64,000 nt of DNA, taken from assembly GCA_949318235.1 (NCBI GenBank), contig OX439133.1, positions 7,924,637 through 7,988,636 of the forward strand. The letters are read 5' to 3'. The position numbers and the translations under genes are program-made. Of the stretch, positions 49,705 through 62,044 are shown in pieces. The first letter of the stretch is position 1. Every line of letters begins with the position of its first letter. The DNA is from Ecdyonurus torrentis. Taxonomy: Eukaryota > Arthropoda > Insecta > Ephemeroptera > Heptageniidae. The notes beneath the pieces are model-generated. The model saw nothing but the letters and a program-made list of their open reading frames with translations, did not search any database and was not told the DNA's origin.

Positions 49705-50058
49705 CATAGCCATATAGACCACATAAAACAACATGTATTGTGCTTTTTAATCAATAAACACGAAATGGGATCTTAAAAACTGATGAAAATTTTTACCAGA
49801 ATGTTAATATAGCCCCACGAGAGAGCGTGAAAATACTGTTAAGTATGCAATTTGCGTGACTATTCATGTTTCTGACGTCAGAAACATGCAGCAATTAGTA
49901 AAAAAAAAAAAGTTGTACGGGTTGCATAAATCGAAAATTTCTGATCACTGCTACGGAGCTACAGTTGGGTTTTGAGACAAACTAAAGTTATTTATGTAAG
50001 TCCTATCAAGTGTTTTGTGATATAAATGCTTATGTTTTCTTCTGGTCTATGCTTTTAA
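49705..50058 (-). mobile_element. Family A MITE (copy A9)
   Basis: 'catatagaccacataaaaca' to 'ctggtctatgcttttaa', with a perfect 24-bp central palindrome around TCTGACGTCAGA. The right TTAA is shared with E6. Confidence 0.85.
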
Positions 50059-50371
50059 GGATTGTATTTATATGGCTTGTATCTCAAACTTTTTAATGCC
50101 ATTTGAAAGTTAATAGTATAACAGCTACCTATGATAAAAATTTCAGAACCCAACTCATGACAATCGGAGATAAGAGAGAAAATAATTATTGAAATTAATA
50201 TGGTTTTTTATGGGACTAAAACTTCAAAAAATCATAATTTAACATGGAGCCATGCAGTTGACCCTCCCTTTCTCTCTCTCTCTCTCTATCTCTCTCTCAA
50301 TGCATTTTCGAAGATACCTTAAAAAACGTATTACTGTGCAAAATCCCGCAGTAGCTGATTTCCCTCTATAA
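50055..50371 (-). mobile_element. Family E MITE (copy E6)
   Basis: TTAAGGATTGTATTTATATG to 'cccgcagtagctgatttccc'. A (CT)n tract (50269-50298) has replaced part of the interior. It is joined to A9 at one TTAA. Confidence 0.75.
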
Positions 50372-50816
50372 TACATAGTATTATCATATGAAAATGAAGA
50401 TAAAAATTTATGTAACAACTTCCCAACATACAAAAAATACACTACATTTTGTCACATATTATACGACGACAAAATCAAGCTTATATAAAACATAAAAATC
50501 TACTTCATATACCTGAGGCACGTAATCTTACACCCTCGACGTGACATTTTTTGTATCTCATACACCTTCCTTTTTTTCCCCATACATAAATATTAAATTA
50601 CAAAATCCTCGATCGATTTTGTTACCTATATAATAAGCATCCTAACCTAGATTTTATTTAATCTTTTACTTTTATAGAAAAGTTTTTTGTTGACTTTTTT
50701 TTTTTTTTTTTTTTTTTTTAATCTTTTAAAATCTTTTGCTTGTTATGTGTACTATTATAGACATTTTATTATTATTATTTTGTTATTATTGAGCTGAATT
50801 TAATCACATATTATTG
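50372..50816. other. A+T-rich DNA without recognised feature
   Basis: T-run near 50695-50720. No exon identified. Confidence 0.45.
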
Positions 50817-51221
50817 TTAAAGGAATAGACCAGAGAAAAACATAGGCATTTATATCACAAACAATGGATGGGACTTACGTAAATAACTTTAGTTTGTCTC
50901 AAAACCCAACAATAGCCCCGTAGCAGTGCTCTGCAGAAATTTCGATTTATGCAACCCGCACAACATTTGAATACTAATTTTTGCATGTTTCTGACGTCAG
51001 AAACATGAATAGTCACGCAAATTGCATACTTTACAGTTTTTTCACACTCTCTCTTGGACATTAACATTCTGGTAAAAATAGCCATAGACCACATAAAACA
51101 ACATGTGCTTTTTAATGAATAAACACGAAATGGGATCTTCAAAACTGCAGTTTTGAAGATCCCATTTCGTCTTTATTCATTAAAAAGCACATGTTTTTTT
51201 TTATGTGGTCTATGGCTTTAA
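50817..51221 (+). mobile_element. Family A MITE with duplicated inverted end (copy A10)
   Basis: TTAAAGGAATAGACCAGAG to 'gtggtctatggctttaa', 405 bp. After 'cattctggtaaaaat' the terminal ~70 bp appears first inverted (agccatagaccacataaaac...) and then direct, forming a near-perfect hairpin at 51079-51217 centred on 'aactgcagtt'. The central 24-bp palindrome is intact. Confidence 0.85.
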
Positions 51222-51316
51222 GTCGAATTGGCAATCACATTTTTAATAAACTGATCGCATGTGCCATTACATGGATTTTCTTCAAGAGAGAGAGAGAATC
51301 ATACAGCAGTTCATCC

Positions 51317-51347
<31 letters not shown>

Positions 51348-51958
51348 ACCATTTTGTGTTGTACCGCTACACCTTCTCCACAATCAAATCAAGACAGAAA
51401 TCTTATATCAACAATGAAAACTTCACACATCAGCTTATTATAGATAATATTGGCATGACTTTCAAATATAAACATGCTAAAAAAATATTGACGTGCAAAA
51501 AGAATTTACTATATAAAAAAAAAATGAAAAACTAATAATACTGTAAAAATAAGTATAAAAAAATAATTTGCTATATTATAAGCCCCCCTAGTGTGTACCT
51601 CTAAAATACAATAGTATATTGAGAGTGCAATTATAGACAGGAACTATATTATAAAGTTATTAAGCCTGGAGCAAACAAGCTCCAATATCGATCAAAATTT
51701 CTAATACAACCGCACAAAGAAAAGAACGAACGCCCTTTAACAATAAGTCAATATCAAGGAGGAGGTACCGGAATATTATATTAGTAACAATATGATTTGT
51801 TTTGTACAAAAATATGGGTGTTAATGGAGTTTGTATCGGTGAGGAGTGAGGGAAAAGTCAGTACGAGAAATTGTCTATGTTTGATGTTATATTGTTCTTA
51901 AATAATCGTTCGAACTGTCATTTAAAATGGGTGATAACTTTAACTTAAGTACTTATAA
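51222..51958. other. Unique DNA without recognised gene
   Basis: Short (GA)n, a T-run near 51320-51347 and A+T-rich sequence. The frames at 51191-51535 are T-run artefacts. Confidence 0.45.
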
Positions 51959-52570
51959 AGATTTTTTTTTTTTTTTTTTTTTTTTGTTTACGTATAAAAA
52001 TTGCTAAAGGTAAAAGAGCAATTTTAAGTTGCTAGGAAATGCCAAATACTCTCCCTGAAGTACTTTAGTATACTCTACTGTATAATTCCATTAGAATATT
52101 TAACTTTTATTATTATTGTTGAGAGGTCACAATTGCCATGTAACAGAATAGGGTCCACTTTATAGTTTTTTTTTTTTTTTTTTTTTTTACTACTGCACCG
52201 AAGCTGGTGCTCTGTATATACGTTTTTACGTATACGTAATAATAATATATTATTATTATATAATAATAATATATTAATTATTTATCAGTATTTATTTCTT
52301 ATTACCAGTTATATGTAGAAATTGTCGCCACTGCATTTAGCGCAAGTGCAATTGGGCGATATTTGTTGGTCAAAACTTCAACTAAATTGTTTTTGTCCTT
52401 TTTTTTTTTTTTTTTTTTTTTAAACGTAAAAATTGCTACAGATAAAAGGGTACTTTACAGACTGTAGAAAATACCAAAGTACACTGACTCCATACGATGC
52501 TATTATTATTATTTATTTATTTTTGTTCCTCTTTATTGTTAAGAGGTCATAATTGCCACTTAACTGAGGT
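51959..52570. repeat. Diverged direct duplication
   Basis: A T-run, then 'cgtataaaaattgctaaagg', 'ataccaaagt/atgccaaat' and 'ttattgttgagaggtcacaa' at 51961-52142. The same order occurs again at 52398-52562 (acgtaaaaattgctacagat; ttattgttaagaggtcataa). An old local duplication, or two copies of a T-tailed repeat. Confidence 0.45.
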
Positions 52571-52619
52571 ATTCAATGGTTTCAGTGGTGGCATTTTTTA
52601 GGGTATTATAAGGACTAAC

Positions 52620-52788
52620 CTGTTAGCGTTGCCATTGAGGTCCTTAGGTTCCTCCTCTTCTTCCTCTGTACGTCCTGCAGCAGAACTCAAGGACAAAGAT
52701 GAACTGGAGCCACTGACTGGTGCAGGGGGTGGTGCGGCCTCTTCGCTCTCTGGCACCACATCTCGTGGTAGAGACCTCGTTTTGTCAC
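52620..52788 (-). CDS. Internal coding exon of an unrecognised gene
   Basis: 169 bp on minus, with acceptor 'gatgttgtttccag' (ending 52789) and donor AACAG|GTTAGT (52619). The exon starts with two bases completing a codon, then 55 codons, then two bases. The peptide contains TRSLPRDVVPESEEAAPPP, a serine-rich middle and a run of six Glu before PKDLNGNAN: an acidic, disordered linker type. Composition is sharply more G+C-rich than in the flanks. Its donor phase does not fit any acceptor before the 23.0-kb start codon, so it belongs to another gene or an intervening exon exists. Confidence 0.65.
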
Positions 52789-52833
52789 CTGGAAACAACA
52801 TCAAATTTTAGCTTTTACATTTTTATTTTCTTC

Positions 52834-52868
<35 letters not shown>

Positions 52869-53166
52869 CTTACTTATTTTATTTTTTTTTCTTATTCATT
52901 TTTTATATATTTTAAGTTTATAGAATTGTACCAAAATAGGGCGCACAATAAGAAAGTCTAAAAAAAATAGGGGGTAATTTTATTCTATTTTCTAAAAAAA
53001 GGACATCGTCTCGAGTCGATAGATATGAGAGTTTTCAATTTTTGAACAAAAAAAAAAAATAATAATAATAAATGGTCGTCCTCATTTAAGGACGATTATT
53101 TTCGTTTTCCATCAGGCCAACAATCGATCACGGTAATGGCTACCAATCCTCTACAATAAGTGTTAG

Positions 53167-53197
<31 letters not shown>

Positions 53198-53795
53198 GAA
53201 CGTGTACACATCTTTTCAGAGTAGTATCCTTTGTCTTTGGTGCATTAGTAGATGTTTTTAAAATAACGCTAAGAGAATGGTTTTTACAGTGCTAAAAGAT
53301 AGAAAATCAGTACGGTTGCACCTTTTTCCACACCAACAGTGATTGGCTAAAAAGTTACGCCGATAACATCCATTTAACATGAATAATAAAAGCTTAATTT
53401 TTCATTCAAAACTAGAAAATTACAATCAAAATTTTAGACAACTATAAAAATACCTATCTTCCCCCTCCTCTCATTATATACCACCAAAAACAAACATAAT
53501 ATCCCACTTTAAGATAACAACCTATTATAATATAAACAATACAAGAGAGGAAAATCAAATAGCATTCAAATGTCAGAGCTAAATGTATTTTACCATTAAT
53601 AATAACACAACACGCAAATGCAACATGCATTGACCTCTGACCTTGCATTAATATTATATGCATTTGCCTGCTGCACTGTAATTACAGGTTGTCATTCAAG
53701 TCAGACAGTTATTTCACAAATTCATTAGAATTTACTTTTCCTTTTTCTAAGTATACATATTTAGAAAACATTTTTCAGCTTCGATGAATTTTTAT
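52789..53795. other. Intron-like DNA upstream of the 52.6-kb exon
   Basis: Long T-runs (52837-52869, 53168-53197) and unique A+T-rich sequence. No further exon was recognised. Confidence 0.45.
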
Positions 53796-54060
53796 GTAGG
53801 GTCTATGCATTCATGTTAAAATCAATGCCATGTTGGATCACTTGGAAAATAACTCATTTTGCCAGTATAAAGCCACTATATATGCAATATTTTTGAAAAC
53901 ATTAATGCTGAATTAGTATCTTAAGTATGTGAGAAAAATAGCAGTACTGTAACAAAAAATTAACCAATTTCTGAAAGAAAATAGCCATAAACGAAGGCAA
54001 TGATATTCATTGTTCCAGTATGGCGTTCAAGCGCATTGACTATGCGCATAATACTCTATA
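53796..54060 (-). mobile_element. Family B MITE (copy B6)
   Basis: 'tagggtctatgcattcatgt' to 'gcgcataatactctata', in reverse orientation. It abuts B7 in head-to-head arrangement, sharing TATA at 54057-54060. Confidence 0.8.
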
Positions 54061-54355
54061 GGGTGTATCCACATGATGTCAAAGTAAATGCGTTTCAACG
54101 CCATAATGGATCAATGAATAACATATCGCTCAGCATAAAAAGTGGATTTTGGCTATTTTCTTTGGAAAATAAGTGATTTTTGTTAATAATATTTTTCCAT
54201 TTTGAAAACCATGTTGTTAACAGCATCAATTCACTCAAAAATATTGCTAAAAGTGTTTTTAAACTGGCAATATGTGTAATTTTCCCCCATATCAGTTTAT
54301 GCTATTCAGTGATCCAACATGGCGTCGACTTTTAAATGAATGCATACACCCTATG
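54057..54355 (+). mobile_element. Family B MITE (copy B7)
   Basis: TATAGGGTGTATCCACATGA to 'aatgcatacaccctatgta'. TGACGTCA is decayed to TGATGTCA. Similar ~24-bp sequences (tttttcagcttcgatg...) lie just outside B6 and B7. Confidence 0.8.
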
Positions 54356-54796
54356 TATGGTTGAAAAAGTGTTTTTCAGCTTCGATGCATCTTTATTGAA
54401 CGAGAGAGAAAGAGAGAGAGAAGTTAATATTAGTTGTTGTTTTTATAATGTTGATTTTTTTTTCTATCATAATGTTTAATTGACCGTAAGTGAAATTAAA
54501 AATGATGTAATTTTATGTGTTAATTTAACTCAAGCAGACAAGGCTAAAAAATAACTTTTAGCGTATTTTATATAGGTATATATATACCTATATACGTGTA
54601 TAGTAATGTAATAACTAATAAAATACCTTTGGTACAGCAAACTATCACTTAATTTTATCTTTTTAATTATTTTTCATAAATAAATCTGTAGTATTAAAGG
54701 ATGTAAAACATTTTTAAAAAGAATTTTATTCGTACGGTCACTTTACTAAAAAATAAATTTGTATGGGTATATGCACCCCTTTTTTTAGTTAATTTG

Positions 54797-54962
54797 ATTC
54801 ATTCATTCATTCATTCATTCATTCATTCATTCATTCATTCATTCATTCATTCATTCATTCATTCATTCATTCATTCATTCATTCATTCATTCATTCATTC
54901 ATTCATTCATTCATTCATTCATTCATTCATTCATTCATTCATTCATTCATTCACTCACTCAT
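54797..54962. repeat. (ATTC)n microsatellite
   Basis: Pure over about 150 bp, with degenerate units at the right. The I-H-S-F frame is an artefact. Confidence 0.95.
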
Positions 54963-55494
54963 TTATTCTCTCCTTCCTTCCTAAACTCTTACATTCCTTC
55001 CATTATTTATCATATTCTCCAAATCAATTTTAACACTTGAAATCTGAAGACATGTGTTTCCAATCAATAACACAGTAAACCACAAAATATTTGACTTTGA
55101 TATTTGAAAAAGGTAAAAAAGAAGTCTTGTGGTTTTTTATATCATGAGCAGCGAGATATTTTCACCATTAGGCCTTGCGTCTGCATCGTAATTTTTTACT
55201 CTTTGTTGATTTTAAACTTTTTTTTTTTTTCTTTTTTCCTTTTAAACTCACACAAATTCTATTTTTATTTCTATTGTTATGTTGCTGGAATATATATATT
55301 TTTTTATGACAGAAAGAGAAGCAATATTTTAGAATTGGTATTTATTTAAAATAGTTAAAATAATAGAGACAGAAAGAATTATAGATCAAAAGTTTTCAAA
55401 ACAAAAATAATTTTAAGTCTAAAATAATTTTAAAAATGCTACGGAGTTATTTTAATTATAATCTATACGTCAAACGATTTTTTTTAATACAACG
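54963..55494. other. A+T-rich DNA without recognised feature
   Basis: The frame at 55104-55349 has no recognisable domain. Confidence 0.45.
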
Positions 55495-55789
55495 TATAGA
55501 CCGGTTGCACTCATATTTAAGAGCCGCCATTTTGCTGGTCAGGAATACATAGGCCAGCATAGGAAAAACGTCATTTTTATTTTTTTAACAGCAAAAAAAG
55601 CCATAAACCTCAATCAAAGACTTATTTCTTACTTATAATAAGCTCGAAGAATATGAGAAAAATTTGATCAGTTGAAATAAACTCTTTTTACGAAAAAAAT
55701 TAGGAGAAATGATGTTTCCCCTATGCTGGACAATGCATTAGGCACCACAAACATGGCGACAAAGCGCAAGGATGTGAAAGGGGTCTATA
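55495..55789 (+). mobile_element. Family C MITE (copy C4)
   Basis: TATAGACCGGTTGCACTC to 'gtgaaaggggtctata', the best-preserved ends of the family. It lies only 66 bp left of B8. Confidence 0.85.
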
Positions 55790-55854
55790 GTAAAAAATTA
55801 GTATATAATCTTATATTGTGCTGTAAAAAAAATATAAGTCATTCTATGTTCTTC

Positions 55855-56164
55855 TATAGGGTCTATGAATTCATGTTAAAGTCGACGCCCTGTTGGATCA
55901 CTCAATAACATGAGTGGCATAGGAAAATAACTCATTTTGCCAGTTTAAAAACACTGCAATATTTTTAAGAGCATTGATGTTGTAAATATGTTGAATAAGT
56001 ATCTCAAGTATGCGTGAGAAAAATAACAATAACAAAAAATTAACCAATTTCCTAAAGAAACTTGGCTTAAATGAAGTTTGTCCTATGCTGAGCAATGTTA
56101 TTCACTACTACAGTATGGCCTCCAAGCGCAGTAAATATGACGTCATCCGCATACACCGCTATAT
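55855..56164 (-). mobile_element. Family B MITE (copy B8)
   Basis: TATAGGGTCTATGAATTCAT to 'tgacgtcatccgcatacacc' plus gctata. The full-length interior is present. Confidence 0.85.
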
Positions 56165-58587
56165 AACTCACTTTTGTTGTTGTCATTTAAAAGCTCACGA
56201 TTCTATATAGACAATGTATACACATATCACCTGCACAAACAAGGTGACAGAGCGTATAATGATGATGCAAGAGACCTATAATATACTATACACAATCTAT
56301 GTATATACTACTATTAATTACATGAATGAACGTAAATACAATTATATTTATTCATTCATTAATATAGAAAGTATGACGCGTGTGTGGTTTTTAATTGAGC
56401 GTATTATATACACCTATATATAATTACATTATCATAAAATATTACATTCATATACATAAGAAATCATTATATTGAGTCATAGGTGAGAAGTAGGTAGTCG
56501 TACTTAATTAAAATGAAATTTAAAAATTATTATAAACATGTTTATATGTTTATGATTATGTTTTTTAATATGAATTGTAATTAAGTTTAAAGTTAGACCT
56601 ATTTCCCAAGTTTAGTTATAAGTTTAAAACATTAATAAAAAATTAAGTTTAAAATATTAATAAAAAATTAACATTGTATTGAGTATCACATGTGTATGAA
56701 TGGGAAAACGTTTAATTTTATTAAATTGTACGTACTTCGTATTGTATGTAATGTTTTGTTTGTTTTTTTGTTTGTTTTTTGCATGTTTTATTTTGCATTT
56801 CAATTTCTAAATTTCAAGTTTGTTTTTTTGTTTGTTTTTTTTACGTTTGTTTGCTTTTTATGTATTTTTTACCGTATATAAATAAACGTCAGATAAACGT
56901 TATTTACTTTAAGAATTGAAGTTAAAATACCATCAACGTAATGCAAAACATATGTCATCGCCGTCATCGGCGTTGTTAATTAAAATTACTGAAATAAAAT
57001 AATTCATAAATCATGAATAAAATTAAAAAATTAAATTGACAAATACAAATATATATTATAGAATCGTAAAATATAAAATGTGTGTGTGTGTGTGTGTGTT
57101 TTTTTTAAACTGATTTTAAATATACACATTTTTATCATTATTATTGTTTTTGTTTCTTCAACACCACATTCATATAATTTAAATAATCGTCTTTAAAAAA
57201 TGCATAGAATGTATGTGGGAAGCTTATATATGGGCACAAATCTAAAAAATATATATCTCAAAAAAGTAGTGAAAAGTGGGTTAAAAATTCACCCCCTACC
57301 CCACTTGACAGCAAAGATTTCAAAATTTTAATTGAAAGAAAAAAAAACTATGTTATTTTATATAATAATTACAAAACAAGTAGAATTGAAAATTTTATTT
57401 TACAAGAAATTCTTTAACCAATGCAAAAAGAAAAGAAAATTGTGCTATCAGTTACTTCATTTATTATCTTTTTTTTTTAAGTATTAAAAAATGAGTTTAA
57501 AATGAAATAACAAAAGTTATAACATAGCTAAATAAATGAGTTCTCATTACTATGTACCGGAAATGATAACTGTGATAATTTTCAATTTCCACCTCTCTGT
57601 GAGTGTGTGAGAGAGAAATTACTATTGTTGATAAATATCTTTCAAGGTAACACAAGAATGTGATGCTATTTACAACAATATCAAGATAATATAGAGAGAA
57701 ACAGTTTGATGTTATTTTGCAAAGTCACCGCAAAAATTCACTTTTTTTTTTTTTTTTTTTTTTCTAATCTGTTATTTTGATCAGTTTATTTAATGGTGTT
57801 AGATTTGCGGTTATGATGGAATTTCATTCAAATAATAATTTTTAGTACAGCCGTGTTATAATTTTTAAAGTGTATATATAACGTCAGGGTTGTTTTAAAG
57901 TTATAAATTGCACTAAAAAATAAAAATAAAAAAACGAAACAAAAAGAAAGAAAGAAAAAAAAAACTATGACTAGTACAATTATGATATTAAAAAAAAAGT
58001 AAATTGAGGTATGCGATGCGATTTTTTTGAACATACGTTACATTAAAAAAATGGGGGGGGGGGGGGATGATAGCAAAATTTTAGGGAAATAGCATGCACA
58101 ATTTTTAGTCATTAATTTTTGCAAGTTTGCTTTTTTTTTTTTTTTTTTTTTTTTCTTTCTCGTCTTGTGATTAATTTATAATAAATTGGATAATCGTCTT
58201 AATTCAAAATAATGCACAAATATTTACACAAAGATTTCATAAATATTGCTACAAATATTAAGCACACTTATTTATATTTATTTATTGAAAATTAAATTTA
58301 TGTTTGCTGCTGGTTCCTAGATTTGGATCAAATATATCAACTTTTAAAATTTTAAGGAGATAAGAGCCTTCTATTAACGACCCTTAATTTAATATTACGA
58401 GAAGAAAACAAAAGTCTCATTAAAGCCAAGGTAATCAGTGTTATACAAGACAAAGTGCAATAATAATTATCGCTGATTATTTAAGACAAGGTGCAACTAT
58501 ACAATTGAAAGTTATGACGTCATGCAATAATACTTAAGATCATTTAGTTAGATAAGCAGCTTACTGAAAATGTTTCATATTGTATAA
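56165..58587. other. A+T-rich DNA without recognised gene
   Basis: A short (TG)n run at about 57078-57099, T-runs, a G-run of about 13 at 58052-58065 and TGACGTCA near 58513 outside any MITE. The phrase 'gtttgtttttttgtttgttttt' occurs twice near 56755 and 56818. No exon or RNA gene was recognised. Confidence 0.45.
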
Positions 58588-58921
58588 TTAAAGCCATAGA
58601 CCACATAAAACGTTTTTTTTTTTTTTTTTTAATGTTGAAGCACAAAGTTGAATCTTCAAATCTTATGACAATTTTTACTAGAATGTAAATGTAGCCCCGC
58701 AAAAGAGAGTAAAAATACTGCAAAGTGTGCTATTTGCATGATAATTCTTGCGTTTATGGCGTCAGAAACAGACAAAAATTAGTATAAAAATGTTGTGTGA
58801 GTTGCATAAATCGAAATTTTCTGATCACTACTACGGAGACGAACTAATGTTATTTATACAAGTTCCATTAAGTAATTTGTGATATGATGCTATAATATTT
58901 TGTTCTGGTCTATTCCTTTAA
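58588..58921 (-). mobile_element. Family A MITE (copy A11)
   Basis: TTAAAGCCATAGACCACA to 'ctggtctattcctttaa', with a T-run inside the left end. The centre is decayed (tttatggcgtcagaaac). Confidence 0.8.
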
Positions 58922-58978
58922 GATCATTTAATTTGATAAGACGCTTAATGTTTTATATTGTATAATAAATTGTACTTT

Positions 58979-58979
<1 letters not shown>

Positions 58980-59058
<79 letters not shown>
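58980..59058. repeat. (GA)n microsatellite
   Basis: About 78 bp of pure GA. Confidence 0.95.
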
Positions 59059-59061
<3 letters not shown>

Positions 59062-59339
59062 GTCAACGCCTTTTTAACATTTTGAATTGATCGTGTGACC
59101 TTTTTTATATAATAATATAATACGCTTTTTTTTTCTCCAATGAGAAAAAATGAAAAAAAAAATTTAATAAATCGTTTTATGAGCCTGTTATAATATTTTG
59201 AGTTCATTTCTACAGAAATATTTGCAGAAAAAAATTACACATTTTAATATTTTGGTGAACCTTTGTATTCCTATGTGAATCAGTGATCAAATTGTAAAGT
59301 TTCAGATTATTCAATTAGTATTTGCAGACTCCTTAGTCC

Positions 59340-59636
59340 TATCAGGGTGTGTGCGTATGACGTCATATTATATGTGCTTCGATGCCTAATGGAGCAATGA
59401 ATAACATTGCTCAGCATAGGACAAACTTGGTTTTTGGCTACGTATTTTTATCATGGAAATTTAGCTATTTTTTTGTTATTATTTCTCCCACATACTTGAT
59501 TAATTCAACCTTTTAACAGCATCAATGCTCTCCTAAATATTGCTAAGTATTTTTAAACTGGCAAAATGTGACATTTACGATACATTATTATTTCGTGCTC
59601 ACATTTGGCGTCGATTTTTATATAATCACCCTATAC
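59340..59636 (+). mobile_element. Family B MITE (copy B9)
   Basis: 'ctatcagggtgtgtgcgtat' to 'ttatataatcaccctata', with TGACGTCA near the left end. Confidence 0.8.
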
Positions 59637-59667
59637 ATATATACGACACAGAAGTCGCGATCATTTA

Positions 59668-59795
59668 GACAGAACCATGTCGCGTAGATAATTAAAATAC
59701 ATTCAATAATATGCAATACGCTTAAATAATCTAAAAATAAACACTTAAAAATTTACCCAGTATACATCTTGCACTTGACAAAAAAATAAGAATAA
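59668..59795 (+). repeat. Direct repeat left copy flanking A12/A13
   Basis: 'agacagaaccatgtcgcgta' to 'catcttgcacttgacaaaaa'. It is repeated with very few changes at 60473-60600, about 805 bp away. Confidence 0.85.
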
Positions 59796-59810
59796 AAAAA
59801 AATAAGACAA

Positions 59811-60143
59811 ATAAAGGAATAGACCATGCCAGAGAAGCATTTATATCACATAAAACACTTGATGGGACTTACATAAATAACTTTAGTTTGTCTCAAAAGT
59901 CAAAACCCAACTGTAGCTCCGTAGCAGTGATCCATAGCCCACACAACATTTTTATACTAATTTTTGCATGTTTCTGACGTCATAAACATGAATAGTCACG
60001 CAAATTGCATGCTTTACAGTATTTTCACGCTCTTTCGTGGGCTACATTAACATTCTGGTAAAAATTGTCAACAGTTTTGAAGATCCCATTTCGTGTTTAT
60101 TCATTAAAAAGCACATGTTGTTTTATGTGGTCTATGGCTTTAA
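59811..60143 (+). mobile_element. Family A MITE (copy A12)
   Basis: 'ataaaggaatagaccatgcc' to 'gtggtctatggctttaa'. The centre is catgtttctgacgtcataaa. The right TTAA is shared with A13. Confidence 0.85.
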
Positions 60144-60472
60144 AGGCATAGAAAACATTGAAACAACAAGTTCTAAATACAAAATGGTATCTACAAACCT
60201 GATAATAATTTTTACCGGAATGTTAATGTAGCCCACGAAAGAGCTTGAAAAAAATGTAAAGTATGCAATTTGCGTGAATTTTCCTGTTTATGACGTCATT
60301 AACAGGCAAAAATTAGTATGAAAATGTTGTGCAGGTTGCATAAATCAAAATTTTCTGATCACTGCTACGGTGCTACAGTTGGGTTTTGAGACCAACTAAC
60401 GTTATTTATGTAAGTCCCATCAAGTGTTTTGTGATATAAATGCTTGTGTTTTCATGTTTTCTATGCCTTTAA
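60140..60472 (-). mobile_element. Family A MITE (copy A13)
   Basis: TTAAAGGCATAGAAAACAT to 'atgttttctatgcctttaa', with an almost perfect inverted end of 18 bp. The centre CCTGTTTATGACGTCATT plus AACAGG keeps pairing at changed arms. It abuts A12. Confidence 0.85.
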
Positions 60473-60600
60473 GACAGAACCATGCCGCGTAGATAATTAA
60501 AACACATTCAATATAATATGCAATACGCTTATGCTTAAATAATCTAAAAATAAACACTTAAAAATTTACCCAGTATACATCTTGCACTTGACAAAAAAAA
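60473..60600 (+). repeat. Direct repeat right copy flanking A12/A13
   Basis: 'agacagaaccatgccgcgta' to 'cttgcacttgacaaaaaa'. It ends in a longer A-run than the left copy. Confidence 0.85.
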
Positions 60601-61193
60601 AAAAAAAAAAAAAAAAAAAAGGAGACAATTAAGTGTATGCAGTGAGTTAATGTCAACGCCTTTTTGTCACATTTTAATTGATTTTATGACCTTACTTCCT
60701 TTTTAAAGAAAACAACTTCAGCTTTTTTTTTTTTTTTTTTTTTTCGTCTCGTGAATTAAAGTTAAGTATGAGGTCCATGTCTTGTATGTTTGGTGCTCAA
60801 GTATTTCAAGGTCACTCCAGATAATTGGGAGAAAAGAAGATGATGCTTGCTATACACAAAAGTAGTTCAATATGTTCATTGTTTTCTATATAATTAAGCT
60901 TGTATTTCATCAATGATATCTTTTTTTATTATTTATAAATAGATTTTTATTGCAAATTTCTATTATTTGTTTGTTTTTTTTGCTCTATAATGTTTTTAAT
61001 AGCATATTATATATCATTTTATTTGTAATTTTGATAGGTTTTATTTTATTATTACTTTTTTTTTTTTTATTAATAATTCAATAATTCAATCTTATAATTT
61101 GTAGTTTTATTAACACAAATAATATATTTTACTTATTTATTTAAAAATTTCTCTTTAATGGTAGATAATTAATTTTTTTTATTGATTTAGGTA

Positions 61194-61243
<50 letters not shown>

Positions 61244-61344
61244 GTTTGTTTAATTTTTTTTCTCCAATGAATGCTTGATATACATACGTACTGTATTATG
61301 GAGAAAAGGCAAAAATTTAAAAACAAAATTGCTACTAAATAGAA
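60601..61344. other. A+T-rich DNA with T-runs
   Basis: T-runs near 60723-60744 and 61197-61239. No gene recognised. Confidence 0.45.
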
Positions 61345-61673
61345 AGAAAACATCCAAACTTTATGATGCCATTTGAAAGTTAACAGTAACAGCTACCTAT
61401 GATAAACCCGTGACCATCAGATAAGAGAGAAAAAAATTATTGAAATTAACATGGGCTCTTATGGCACTAACACTTTAATAATTTAACATCTAGCATGGTG
61501 ACTCTCATTATTTTTACCTAATATTCAATATTTTTATTTTATTTTTATATATTTTTGAAGATACTGTATCTTATTATAATGTATTAGTGTACAAAATTCT
61601 AGTTTTTTTTTTGTTTTTTGTTTTTTGTACAATTTTTTAGTTAAACCCCGCAGTAACTGATCTCTAGCCTTAA
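61345..61673 (-). mobile_element. Family E MITE (copy E7), left end decayed
   Basis: 'aaactttatgatgccatttg' to 'cccgcagtaactgatctcta' plus gccttaa. The interior contains T-rich expansions. Confidence 0.7.
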
Positions 61674-61705
61674 AAAGTTTTAATAAAAAAACACAACAAA
61701 AAAAG

Positions 61706-62044
61706 TAAAGGGTTGAATATGTGGCCCTATTTGAAAATTTAAAAAGAAAACTTTGAAACTTTATGATGCCTTTTGAAAGTTAACAGTAACAGCTACCTAT
61801 GATAAAATTTTCAGAACCCGTGAATATCAGATGAGAGAAAATAATTATTGAAATTAACATGGGCTCCCTTGGGACTAACACTTCAAAAAATCACAATTTA
61901 AAAATCTAGCATGGTGACTCCCCAATCTTTTTAATTTTTAAAGGTACCATAAATATATTCTAATGTATCACTGTGTAAAATTTCAGATTTTTCTTTCTTT
62001 ACAATTTTAGTCAAATCCCGCATTACCTGATTTTCCCGCCTTAA
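61706..62044 (-). mobile_element. Family E MITE (copy E8)
   Basis: 'taaagggttgaatatgtggc' to 'gcattacctgattttcccgc' plus cttaa. It is in direct repeat with E7, only ~32 bp away. Confidence 0.75.

Noticed and set aside
49335..49754. 139-codon minus-strand frame
   Set aside because: It runs through a poly-T artefact and MITE A9 and shows no domain. One good acceptor-like site is not matched by a donor.
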